In this document: positions 24,894 through 32,949 of the stretch, in pieces
Position numbering within the stretch: the stretch's first letter is position 1
Layout of the letters: every line of letters begins with the position of its first letter
Origin: Bradyrhizobium sp. KBS0727
GTDB taxonomy: Bacteria; Pseudomonadota; Alphaproteobacteria; Rhizobiales; Xanthobacteraceae
NCBI RefSeq assembly: GCF_005937885.2
Contig: NZ_CP042176.1
Span: forward strand, 3,963,501-4,027,500
DNA: 64,000 nt
Reading direction: 5' to 3'
Notes under the pieces: model-generated
What the model saw: the letters and a program-made list of their open reading frames with translations, nothing else
Database searches by the model: none
Told to the model about the DNA's origin: nothing
Program-made: the position numbers and the translations under genes

Positions 24894-25802
24894 TTACTTT
24901 GCCGCGCGCGCTTTCGCATTCAACGCACTGGCCACGCGGCTGACCGGCGGGCGGCCAATCAACCCGCTCACGACGTTGATCGCGGCGAGCAGCTTCGGCA
25001 TGTCGACGCCGGTTTTAATCCCCATGCCTTCGAGCATGTAGACCACGTCCTCGGTCGCGACATTGCCGGTAGCACCTGGGGCGTAGGGACAGCCGCCGAG
25101 GCCGCCGGCGGCAGAATCGAGCACGCGGCAACCTTCTTCCATCCCGGCATAGAGATTGGCCAGCGCCTGGCCGTAGGTGTCGTGGAAATGCATCGCGAGG
25201 TTCGCCATCGGGACATCGCCCGCCACCGCGCGCAGCAATTGTCGCGCCTTCAAAGGCGTCCCGACGCCGATGGTGTCGCCGAGCGAGATTTCGTAGCAGC
25301 CGAGATCCCACAGCACCCTGGCGACGTCGACGACCGCCTGCGGCCTGATCTCGCCCTCATAGGGGCAGCCGAGCACCGTGGAGATATAACCGCGCACCCG
25401 CACGCCATCGGCCTTGGCGCGGGCAACCACCGGCTTGAAGCGTTCGATCGATTCAGCGATCGAACAATTGATGTTGGCGCGCGAAAAACTCTCGGACGCA
25501 GCGGCGAACACCGCGATCAGCCTGGCGCCCGCGGCCTGCGAGGCCTCGTAGCCCTTCTCGTTCGGCACCAGCACCGGCAGTTCGCAATCGGTATGATGGC
25601 TGACGCCGCGCAGCACGGCGTCCGAACCGACCATCTGCGGGATGGCTTTGGGCGACACGAACGCGCCGACCTCGACCTCCCGGAGCCCCGCACCGATCAG
25701 CGCCTCGATGAAGGCAATGCGGTCGGCAACGCTGACCGGAGTCTTCTCGTTCTGCAGGCCGTCGCGCGGCCCGACCTCGACGATGCGGACGGCGTCGCTC
25801 AT
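24894..25802 (-). CDS. mvaB: Hydroxymethylglutaryl-CoA lyase
   Basis: Cleaves 3-hydroxy-3-methylglutaryl-CoA to acetyl-CoA and acetoacetate, the last step of leucine catabolism. A 302-residue TIM-barrel protein with VEVGPRDGLQNEK near the start, metal ligands in AMHFHDTYGQAL, and the active-site loop GLGGCPYAPGATGNVATED holding the catalytic Cys. The ATG overlaps the stop of the carboxylase alpha gene (TGATG). Upstream genes make its substrate precursor, 3-methylglutaconyl-CoA. The hydratase joining them (LiuC) is not in the window. Confidence 0.93.
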   Translation of the reverse strand: MSDAVRIVEVGPRDGLQNEKTPVSVADRIAFIEALIGAGLREVEVGAFVSPKAIPQMVGSDAVLRGVSHHTDCELPVLVPNEKGYEASQAAGARLIAVFAAASESFSRANINCSIAESIERFKPVVARAKADGVRVRGYISTVLGCPYEGEIRPQAVVDVARVLWDLGCYEISLGDTIGVGTPLKARQLLRAVAGDVPMANLAMHFHDTYGQALANLYAGMEEGCRVLDSAAGGLGGCPYAPGATGNVATEDVVYMLEGMGIKTGVDMPKLLAAINVVSGLIGRPPVSRVASALNAKARAAK

Positions 25803-27841
25803 CAGGCCGCCGCCGGTTCGATTTCGGCCAGTTCGACGCCCTCGCCGACGATGTCGCCGACCTTGCACTTGATCTTCTTCAAAACGCCCGCAAAGGGCGC
25901 GCGCAGGGTCTGCTCCATCTTCATGACTTCGAGCGTGAGGATCGCAGCCCCCTTCTCCAGCATCGCCCCCTCCTCGGCCAGCAGCGCCACCACGGTGCCG
26001 GGCAGAGGGGCCACGATCTTGTCCTCGCCGACTTGCTCCTCGGTCTCGCCGCCGAACGGATCGATCCAATGCAGGTCGAAGCGGCCGTTGCGGGTGCGCA
26101 GATAGAGCTCGTGGCCTTCGATTACGGACACGACATTCGACTTCACCCCATCGATGGTGATGTCGAAACCACCACCTCCATAAGGCGCCATCGAAATGAC
26201 AAAGGGAGCGTGGCGATCAGTAAGCGACACGGTGAACTGGCCATCGCCATATTGCAGCGTCACCTTCTGCTCGGCGCCCGGCACCTGCCGGAACGCGAAT
26301 ACCCGCTGACGCCGGCCGACCGGCTGCCAGCCATAGGTCCGCCACGGCGAATGCGCTTCGTTGCGCGCCGCCTGTTGTTCTTCGACGATGATGGCCGCCA
26401 CCGCGGCGCAGAGCTCGAGTTCACCGGCGGGGGGCGACGTCTCGGTCAGGCGCTTCAATTCGCGTTCGATGAAGCCGGTGTCGATGGTGTTGGCGCGAAC
26501 GTCGGGATGCGTCACCAGCGCCGACAGGAACGGAATATTGGTGACGATGCCGCGCACGTCGGTCGCTTCCAGACCGCGGTTGAGCCGCTCGATCGCGGCC
26601 TCGCGGGTCGGCGCCCAGGCGATCACCTTGGCGAGCATGGCGTCGTAATAGGGCGACACCGCATCGCCGCCGCGATAGCCGGCGTCGATGCGCAGGCCGT
26701 CCACAGCATCCGGCGTACGCCAGGTCTTGATCCGGCCCACTGAAGGCATGAAGTTCTTCTGCGGATTTTCCGCGTAGACCCGGGCCTCGATGGCGTGGCC
26801 GTTCAGTCTGATCTCGTCCTGCGCCAGCGGCAGCTTTTCCCCGAAGGCGACCCGCAACTGCCATTCGACAAGGTCGATGCCGGTGATCAGTTCGGTCACG
26901 GGATGTTCGACCTGCAGACGGGTGTTCATCTCGATGAAGAACACCTCCTTGCCGTCGGAGACGAATTCGATGGTGCCGGCGCCGACGTAACTGACTGCGC
27001 CTGCGGCCTTGCGCGCCGCGGCGCAGACGGCGTCGCGCTGCGCGGCATTGAGCGTCGGCGACGGCGCTTCCTCGATCACCTTCTGATGCCGCCGCTGCAG
27101 CGTGCATTCGCGCTCGAACAGCGACAGCAGATTGCCGTGGCTGTCGCCGATGATCTGCACTTCGATATGGCGCGGGTTCTGGACGAATTTTTCGATCAGC
27201 ATGCGGTCGTCGCCGAACGCCGCCTTGGCCTCGCGCTTGGCGCTGACGATCGCAGCCGACAGCTCGCCGGCCGATTTCACCACCCGCATGCCGCGCCCGC
27301 CGCCGCCGGCCGACGCCTTCACCAGCACCGGGAAGCCGATCCTGTCGGCGGCGTCTGCCAGAATCGCCTCATCCTGGGCCTCGCCGTGATAGCCGGGCAC
27401 CAGCGGCACGCCGGCCTTTTCCATCAGCGCCTTGGAACCGGACTTCGAGCCCATCGCGGTCATCATCGCGGCGGTCGGACCGACGAACACCAGCCCGGCA
27501 TCAAGGCAAGCTTGCGCGAATTCGGCATTCTCCGACAGAAAACCGTAACCGGGATGAATGGCCTCGGCGCCGGTCTTTCGCGCCGCCTCGATCACGCGCT
27601 CGATGCTGAGATAGCTGTCGCGCGCCCGCGCCGGCCCGAGCAGTACGGCTTCATCGGCCATCGCGACATGCATGGCGTCGCGGTCGGCCTCGGAATAGAC
27701 CGCGACCGTGCGCAGCCCCATGGCGCGGGCGGAGCGGATCACGCGGCAGGCGATCTCGCCCCGGTTGGCGATCAGAAGCGTGCGAAAACGCCGGTAGAGT
27801 TTCGAGCGGTCCATCATCAGTTCCTGCATCAGTTCCTGCAT
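25802..27841 (-). CDS. mccA: Methylcrotonyl-CoA carboxylase alpha (biotin-containing) subunit
   Basis: Biotin carboxylase plus biotin carrier for an acyl-CoA carboxylase. In order: biotin-carboxylase N domain (RTLLIANRGEIACRVIRSAR), ATP-grasp domain with the glycine-rich loop ASAGGGGRGMRVV, MNTRLQVEHPVTE, and a C-terminal biotinyl domain with EVMKMEQ near the end. The neighbouring beta subunit and HMG-CoA lyase make methylcrotonyl-CoA (leucine route) the likely substrate. The start is ambiguous: a 12-bp duplication gives ATGs at 27841 (overlapping the beta stop as TGATG), 27829, 27817 and 27814; the two inner ones begin closest to the conserved domain. Confidence 0.93.
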   Translation of the reverse strand: MQELMQELMMDRSKLYRRFRTLLIANRGEIACRVIRSARAMGLRTVAVYSEADRDAMHVAMADEAVLLGPARARDSYLSIERVIEAARKTGAEAIHPGYGFLSENAEFAQACLDAGLVFVGPTAAMMTAMGSKSGSKALMEKAGVPLVPGYHGEAQDEAILADAADRIGFPVLVKASAGGGGRGMRVVKSAGELSAAIVSAKREAKAAFGDDRMLIEKFVQNPRHIEVQIIGDSHGNLLSLFERECTLQRRHQKVIEEAPSPTLNAAQRDAVCAAARKAAGAVSYVGAGTIEFVSDGKEVFFIEMNTRLQVEHPVTELITGIDLVEWQLRVAFGEKLPLAQDEIRLNGHAIEARVYAENPQKNFMPSVGRIKTWRTPDAVDGLRIDAGYRGGDAVSPYYDAMLAKVIAWAPTREAAIERLNRGLEATDVRGIVTNIPFLSALVTHPDVRANTIDTGFIERELKRLTETSPPAGELELCAAVAAIIVEEQQAARNEAHSPWRTYGWQPVGRRQRVFAFRQVPGAEQKVTLQYGDGQFTVSLTDRHAPFVISMAPYGGGGFDITIDGVKSNVVSVIEGHELYLRTRNGRFDLHWIDPFGGETEEQVGEDKIVAPLPGTVVALLAEEGAMLEKGAAILTLEVMKMEQTLRAPFAGVLKKIKCKVGDIVGEGVELAEIEPAAA

Positions 27842-29445
27842 CACATCCTGAACAGGCCGAACTTCGTCGGCTCGATCGGCGCATTCGCCGATGCGGATAG
27901 TCCGAGGCCGAGCACCAGCCGCGTATCGGCGGGATCGATCACGCCGTCATCCCACAGCCGGGCGGTGGCGTAATAGGGACTGCCCTGGTGCTCGTACTGG
28001 GCGCGAATCGGTGCACGGAATTTCTCGTCCTCTTCGGCCGACCAGGTGTCGCCCTTGGCCTCGATACCGTCGCGCCGCACCTGCGCCAACACCATCGACG
28101 CCTGCTCGCCGCCCATCACGGAGATGCGCGCGTTCGGCCACATCCAGAGGAAGCGCGGACTGTAGGCCCGGCCGCTCATACCGTAGTTGCCGGCGCCGTA
28201 GGAGCCGCCGATCACCACGGTGAATTTTGGCACGCCGGCTGTAGCCACCGCCGTTACCAGCTTGGCGCCGTCGCGGGCGATGCCGCCGGCCTCGTACTTC
28301 TTGCCGACCATGAAGCCGGTGATGTTCTGCAGGAACACCAGCGGGATATTGCGCTGGCAGCACAGTTCGATGAAGTGCGCGCCCTTCAGCGAGCTTTCGC
28401 TGAACAGGATGCCGTTATTGGCGATAATGCCGACCGGGTAGCCCCAGATATGGGCAAAGCCGCAGATCAGCGTCGTGCCGTACAGTTTCTTGAACTCGTC
28501 GAATTCCGAGCCGTCGACCAGCCGGGCGATGATGTCGTGGACGTCGAACGGCTTGCGGCCGTCGGCGGAGACCACGCCGTAGATTTCCTCGGCCGGAAAC
28601 AGCGGCTCCCGCGGCTCGCGCATGTTCAGGTTGGCGCGCGTCGGCGATTTCAGCGTGGCGACGATGCGCCGGGCAATCCCGATCGCATGGGCGTCGTTCT
28701 GCGCATAGTGATCGGTGACGCCGGATTGCCGGGAATGCACGTCGGCGCCGCCGAGTTCCTCGGCGGTCACGACCTCGCCGGTCGCGGCCTTCACCAGCGG
28801 CGGCCCGCCGAGGAAGATCGTGCCCTGATTCCGCACGATGATGCTCTCGTCCGACATGGCCGGCACATAGGCGCCGCCCGCCGTGCAGGAGCCCATGACA
28901 ATGGCGATCTGCGGAATGCCCTGCGAGGACATCTGCGCCTGGTTGTAAAAGATGCGGCCGAAATGCCGCTCGTCCGGAAATATCTCGTCCTGCATCGGCA
29001 GGAAGGCGCCGCCGGAATCGACCATGTAAACGCAGGGCAGATTGTTCTGCCGCGCAATATCCTGCGCGCGCAGATGCTTCTTCACCGTCATCGGGTAATA
29101 GGTGCCGCCCTTGATGGTGGCGTCGTTGGCGACGATGACGCATTCGCGGCCCGAAATGCGCCCCACCCCGGTGATGACGCTGGCGGAATGGACGTCGCCG
29201 CCATAGAGCCCGTGCGCGGCCAGCGGCGACAATTCAAGAAACGCGGTGCCGGGATCGATCAGCAGGTCGACGCGTTCGCGCGCCAGCATCTTGCCGCGCG
29301 AGGTATGCCGGGCGCGCGAGACCTTGCCGCCGCCGCCGGCCACCACTTTGAGCTTTTCGCGAAGGTCTGCGACGAGGCCGCGCATGACTTCGGCATTGCG
29401 GGCAAACTCGGGGGATATGGGATCGATCGTGGAATGAAGCGGCAT
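27841..29445 (-). CDS. mccB: Methylcrotonyl-CoA carboxylase beta (carboxyltransferase) subunit
   Basis: Carboxyltransferase subunit, 534 residues, transferring CO2 from biotin to the gamma carbon of 3-methylcrotonyl-CoA. It has the two crotonase-like halves: GKMLARERVDLLIDPGTAF, DSGGAFLPMQDEIFPDERHF, GSCTAGGAYVPAMSDE, then GAGNYGMSGRAYSPRFLWMW and MGGEQASMVL, all typical of MCC beta rather than propionyl-CoA carboxylase. It is first in the operon and faces the TetR gene across a 458-base divergent region with possible operators. No isovaleryl-CoA dehydrogenase gene is adjacent. Confidence 0.92.
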   Translation of the reverse strand: MPLHSTIDPISPEFARNAEVMRGLVADLREKLKVVAGGGGKVSRARHTSRGKMLARERVDLLIDPGTAFLELSPLAAHGLYGGDVHSASVITGVGRISGRECVIVANDATIKGGTYYPMTVKKHLRAQDIARQNNLPCVYMVDSGGAFLPMQDEIFPDERHFGRIFYNQAQMSSQGIPQIAIVMGSCTAGGAYVPAMSDESIIVRNQGTIFLGGPPLVKAATGEVVTAEELGGADVHSRQSGVTDHYAQNDAHAIGIARRIVATLKSPTRANLNMREPREPLFPAEEIYGVVSADGRKPFDVHDIIARLVDGSEFDEFKKLYGTTLICGFAHIWGYPVGIIANNGILFSESSLKGAHFIELCCQRNIPLVFLQNITGFMVGKKYEAGGIARDGAKLVTAVATAGVPKFTVVIGGSYGAGNYGMSGRAYSPRFLWMWPNARISVMGGEQASMVLAQVRRDGIEAKGDTWSAEEDEKFRAPIRAQYEHQGSPYYATARLWDDGVIDPADTRLVLGLGLSASANAPIEPTKFGLFRM

Positions 29446-29654
29446 GATCGGCGTCTTCTTTGAATGCTGGCGAGCCGTTGAGATTGCTTCAGGATGGCAA
29501 CTCGCGGGCCTCTCGCGAGGATGCGAACTGGCTGTACCATCTTTGCGGCAACGTGTCCCGGCGATGGGAATCGGATCATTCTGAAGGGTGAGTGCGGGCC
29601 CGGCAATACCGGCGCCGGGCGGTCAGGCCTGCTGGCGTTCTCATGGATGCCTCC

Positions 29655-29698
29655 CTTTCAGCCTGCATGGATCTTTCTTTCAGCCTGCATGGATCTTT
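29655..29698. repeat. Perfect 22-bp tandem duplication
   Basis: The unit CTTTCAGCCTGCATGGATCT plus TT occurs twice in a row with no mismatch. It lies in the leader of the mcc operon, upstream of the operator-like sites. Confidence 0.85.
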
Positions 29699-29729
29699 GA
29701 ATTCGACACGTCGGAAGCGCCATCTAATT

Positions 29730-29745
29730 AAACGATCATACGTTT
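29730..29745. promoter_or_regulatory. Operator-like palindrome 1
   Basis: AAACG-N6-CGTTT, perfect in both arms. Short palindromes of this size are typical operators for TetR-family proteins, and the gene for one lies 160 bases away. A related copy occurs at 29827. Confidence 0.5.
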
Positions 29746-29826
29746 TTTTAAATGGATCGCAAGCAGCATTGGCAAATCGCCAGGCGGCGCACCCAGATCA
29801 TTGAAATTGCTGTAATTTCGTGTAAT

Positions 29827-29842
29827 AAACATACAATCGTTT
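29827..29842. promoter_or_regulatory. Operator-like palindrome 2
   Basis: AAACA-N6-CGTTT, one mismatch from the site at 29730, with centres 97 bases apart. It is 62 bases before the tetR start, consistent with autoregulation. Confidence 0.48.
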
Positions 29843-29903
29843 GCTTGTTTCAGGTCCATATCGAGCAAATACGGACTCCCAGAGGACGGCTTCCAGAAAA
29901 TTC

Positions 29904-30611
29904 ATGGCGCGCACGATCGGCTCATACGGCCCGAAAACGATGGAGGCGATCCGCAAAGCGGGGCTGCGCCTCATCTTCGAACATGGCTATGCGGCAATGA
30001 GCCTGCGGCAGCTCGCCGCCGCGGTCGGGATCCAGGCCGGGTCGCTCTACAATCATATCAGCACCAAGCAGGAACTGCTGTTCGACCTCGTGCAGGACCA
30101 CATCAACGAACTGCTTCGTCAGCTCGATCTTGCCCTGCAGGGGAAACAGCGGCCGGCCGAGAAGCTCTCAGCCTTCGTCGCGTTCCACGTCACCTACCAC
30201 ATGACGAAGAAGCGCGAGGTCTTCATCGCCAATTCCGAACTGCGAAGCCTCGAACCGAAGAACTACGACGCGATCGTGAAGTTGCGCGGCGCATACGAGC
30301 GACGGTTGACGGAAATTCTCGCGGAAGGCGTATCGGAAGGCGCATTCGAGGTCGTCGATATCCAGGTGGCGACGTTTGCGATCCTGGCGCTTCTTACCGG
30401 CATCTGCACGTGGTACCGGCCGGGCGGACGACTGACCCGCGAGGACATCGTCGCCGCCCACGAGAAGCTGGTTCTGTCGAGCGTTACCCCCGGCGGGAGG
30501 GCAAATCCCGTCCGAACAAGTCCCGTCCGAACAAGTCCTGCTCGGACAAGTCCGGTTCGAAAGACAAGCAGGTCTTCCAGGAACGTTGCGCCCGGCCAGC
30601 AGCGCGATTGA
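29904..30611 (+). CDS. TetR-family transcriptional regulator
   Basis: A 235-residue regulator. The N-terminal helix-turn-helix is clear: GLRLIFEHGYAAMSLRQLAA then AVGIQAGSLYNHISTKQELL. The rest is an all-helical ligand domain with FVAFHVTYHMTKKREVFIAN. It probably represses the divergent mcc operon and responds to a CoA ester or related intermediate (inference from position). The ATG at 29904 begins the usual TetR N terminus. The C terminus is odd: a 15-bp tandem repeat adds PVRTSPVRTSPARTSPVRK. Confidence 0.9.
   Translation: MARTIGSYGPKTMEAIRKAGLRLIFEHGYAAMSLRQLAAAVGIQAGSLYNHISTKQELLFDLVQDHINELLRQLDLALQGKQRPAEKLSAFVAFHVTYHMTKKREVFIANSELRSLEPKNYDAIVKLRGAYERRLTEILAEGVSEGAFEVVDIQVATFAILALLTGICTWYRPGGRLTREDIVAAHEKLVLSSVTPGGRANPVRTSPVRTSPARTSPVRKTSRSSRNVAPGQQRD
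30507..30566 (+). repeat. 15-bp tandem repeat in the 3' end of tetR
   Basis: CCCGTCCGAACAAGT occurs twice perfectly (30507-30536), followed by two decaying copies. Each unit encodes five residues (PVRTS), extending the regulator with a basic tail. Confidence 0.8.
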
Positions 30612-30622
30612 TCGAGGCGCAC

Positions 30623-31120
30623 ATGACAGAACATCAACAGCTCGACGATATCGACCTGCGGATATTGTCCGAACTGCAGAACGACGGGCGCATCCGCAAC
30701 AATGAGCTGGCTGACAGGGTCGGCCTCTCGCCTCCTTCCTGTCGCCGGCGCGTTCGCGCGTTACGCGAGCGCGGCGTGGTCAAGACGATCCGCGCGTCGC
30801 TCGACGAAAGGCTGCTCGGCTACGAGGTGACATCCTTCGTGTCGATCCAGTTGCAGAGCCAGGCCCAGGCGACGGTACAGGCGTTCGAAAGTTCGATTGC
30901 GGCCATACCCCTCGTCCAGCAATGCTGGCGGCTTTCGGGAGAAGCCGATTTTTTGCTGAAATGTGTCGCGCTCAGCGTCGAGGGAATGCACCAGCAGCTG
31001 CTGCAGTTTGCGGCGATGCCAAGTGTCCGCAATATCAGGAGCTTGCCGGTGCTCGGCGTCGCAAAGGATGAGCCATTGCCGATACCGGGTCTGCCGGTCG
31101 CATCCGTCCCGGTGGAATAG
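30623..31120 (+). CDS. Lrp/AsnC-family transcriptional regulator
   Basis: A 165-residue regulator with an N-terminal winged helix (DDIDLRILSELQNDGRIRNN, LADRVGLSPPSCRRRVRALR) and a C-terminal RAM/AsnC ligand domain (IPLVQQCWRLSGEADFLLKC). Family members sense amino acids, leucine among them, which suits the neighbouring leucine-catabolic operon. It follows the TetR gene after 11 bases and is probably co-transcribed with it. The start at 30623 lines up with family members. Confidence 0.9.
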   Translation: MTEHQQLDDIDLRILSELQNDGRIRNNELADRVGLSPPSCRRRVRALRERGVVKTIRASLDERLLGYEVTSFVSIQLQSQAQATVQAFESSIAAIPLVQQCWRLSGEADFLLKCVALSVEGMHQQLLQFAAMPSVRNIRSLPVLGVAKDEPLPIPGLPVASVPVE

Positions 31121-31136
31121 CGCCGGCCCTCTTTTG

Positions 31137-31192
31137 TTTTGACGCGTTCTCTTTACGCGAACCGGCGTCCACTTCGCTCGAAAACGCTATCG
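31137..31192. repeat. Dispersed repeat, copy 1
   Basis: The core ACGCGAACCGGCGTCCACTT continues through CGCTCGAAAACGCTATCG and is repeated at 36747-36800 with only a few differences at its left end. It lies in an intergenic gap just beyond the lrp stop. Confidence 0.75.
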
Positions 31193-31216
31193 TGGGTCCA
31201 GCCCAATGGGTCCAGC

Positions 31217-31522
31217 CTAATGCGTCCAAGGCTCACCGCGCCGGAAGGCGAAATTGTCGGCATAGGCAACCTGGCGCTCAACCGAATTCTTGGGCTCAAT
31301 CACCTGGTAGGCGATGCCCTTGCGCTCGCAATAGGCCACAGCCTCTTCCTTGGTATCGAAGCGCAGGGTGAGCTGCTGTTTCATGTCGCCGGACGAGGTC
31401 CAGCCCATCAGGGGTTCGATCGCCCGGGGCTGCTCGGGCTCGTAATCGAGCTGCCATTCCCTGGTTTTGGCCCTCCCCGATTGCATCGCGTTTTTGGCGG
31501 GCTTAAAAATGCGTGCGGTCAT
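31217..31522 (-). CDS. Complex I accessory subunit, NDUFS4-like (ETC complex I subunit)
   Basis: A 101-residue homologue of the 18-kDa NDUFS4 accessory subunit of NADH:ubiquinone oxidoreductase, found in alphaproteobacteria and mitochondria. Diagnostic segments are ARIFKPAKNAMQSGRAKTRE, LDYEPEQPRAIEPLMGWTSS and FDTKEEAVAYCERKGIAY. It sits on the matrix (cytoplasmic) arm near the NADH-dehydrogenase module and helps assembly. As in related genomes, it is encoded away from the nuo operon. Confidence 0.92.
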   Translation of the reverse strand: MTARIFKPAKNAMQSGRAKTREWQLDYEPEQPRAIEPLMGWTSSGDMKQQLTLRFDTKEEAVAYCERKGIAYQVIEPKNSVERQVAYADNFAFRRGEPWTH

Positions 31523-31775
31523 GGATGGTAGGACCTTCAGAGATATGCGACATGGAACCGTTTGGCGGAAACATCAGGGATAGTATACAGACACATTTCG
31601 GGGACTCGACGGTGATTCCGTAACCCCGAATGTACCAGTTCTGAACCGGTATAGTCATTATGCTGCACTGTGACAATCTTGGGCCTCCCGGCGGCCCAGG
31701 GACGATCTCAAGGCTAATCTCGAACCTGATCTGGCGGCCCGATCCTCCCGAAAGCATCACGTCGAAACGGCACCC

Positions 31776-32924
31776 ATGAAAATCAACGCCACCCTGCCCG
31801 AAAAAGGACGCGACCTCCGGCTCGACCTGTTTCGCGGGGTCGCGAACTGGGCGATTTTTCTGGATCACATCCCCGACAACGTCGTGAACTGGATCACGAC
31901 CCGCAATTACGGTTTCAGCGACGCCGCCGACCTGTTCGTTTTCATCTCCGGCTATACCGCCTCGTTTGTCTACGCCCGGATGATGCTCGACCGCGGCTTC
32001 ATCGTCGGCGCCACGCGGCTGACCAAGCGCGTCTGGCAGCTCTACGTCGCCCATATCATCCTGTTCGTGATCTATATCGCCTCGATCAGCTATCTGGCGC
32101 TGCGGTTCGGCGATTCCGAACTGGTCAACGAGTTCAACGTCGTCGGCTTGGTCGATAATGCGACCGAAACGCTGCGGCAGGGGCTGTTCCTGAAGTTCAA
32201 GCCGGTCAATCTCGACGTGCTGCCGCTCTACATCGTGCTGATGGGACTGTTTCCGCCGGTGCTGTGGATGATGCTGCGCCAACCCAACTGGACCATGGTG
32301 GCCGCGATCGCGCTGTGGCTGGTGTCGCGGCAAACCGGCTGGAACCTGCCGGCCTACCCGGCCGGTACCTGGTACTTCAATCCGTTCTGCTGGCAGGTGC
32401 TGTTCGTGTTCGGCTCATGGTGCGCGCTTGGCGGCGCCCGAAGGTCGATGGCGCTGATCAATCACCCGGTCACGCTCTGGTTCTGCATCGGCTACCTGAT
32501 CCTCGGGCTGGTCATGACCATGGCCGGCAAGTTCCCGGATTTCGGGGCGATGTTCCCGCACTGGCTGTATTCGACGTTCAACCCGAACGACAAGACCAAC
32601 CTGGCACCGTACCGTTTCCTCCACTTCGTCGTCATCGTGATCATGGTGATCCGCTTCGTGCCCAAAGACTGGCCGGGCCTGGAGTGGAAGGTGTTCGACC
32701 CGCTGATCGTCTGTGGTCAGCAGTCGCTTGCTGTGTTCTGCGTCGGCGTGTTCCTGTCCTTTGTCGGGCATTTCGAGCTGTCGATGAGCTCGGGCTCGCT
32801 GTTCGCGCAAATCTTCGTCAGCGTCACCGGGATCGCGATCATGACGATCGTGGCCTACTACATTTCCTGGTCGAAGCGGCAGGACAAGCCGCTGCCGAAA
32901 CCGCCCGTACCGAAGCCCGCCTGA
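31776..32924 (+). CDS. opgC: OpgC-type membrane acyltransferase
   Basis: A 382-residue inner-membrane protein with about ten helices, family OpgC (acyltransferase-3 related), which adds succinyl groups to periplasmic glucans. The family's N terminus is clear: GRDLRLDLFRGVANWAIFLD HIP, then FVFISGYTASFVYARMMLDR with conserved Asp-His and SGY elements. It stands alone, convergent with the carbamoyltransferase gene; the glucan synthase genes are not in the window. The acceptor, cyclic beta-glucan, is inferred from Bradyrhizobium biology. Confidence 0.88.
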   Translation: MKINATLPEKGRDLRLDLFRGVANWAIFLDHIPDNVVNWITTRNYGFSDAADLFVFISGYTASFVYARMMLDRGFIVGATRLTKRVWQLYVAHIILFVIYIASISYLALRFGDSELVNEFNVVGLVDNATETLRQGLFLKFKPVNLDVLPLYIVLMGLFPPVLWMMLRQPNWTMVAAIALWLVSRQTGWNLPAYPAGTWYFNPFCWQVLFVFGSWCALGGARRSMALINHPVTLWFCIGYLILGLVMTMAGKFPDFGAMFPHWLYSTFNPNDKTNLAPYRFLHFVVIVIMVIRFVPKDWPGLEWKVFDPLIVCGQQSLAVFCVGVFLSFVGHFELSMSSGSLFAQIFVSVTGIAIMTIVAYYISWSKRQDKPLPKPPVPKPA

Positions 32925-32949
32925 GCGCGGACTGAGGCGGCCCGCGTTC

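Larger units (their letters stand above)
29446..29903. promoter_or_regulatory. Divergent control region of the mcc operon and its TetR regulator
   Basis: 458 bases, AT-richer than its flanks from 29700 to 29870. It carries a perfect 22-bp tandem repeat and two similar 16-bp palindromes (listed separately). No gene is seen. It should contain the promoters of both the leucine-catabolic operon and the divergent tetR-lrp pair. Confidence 0.6.
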
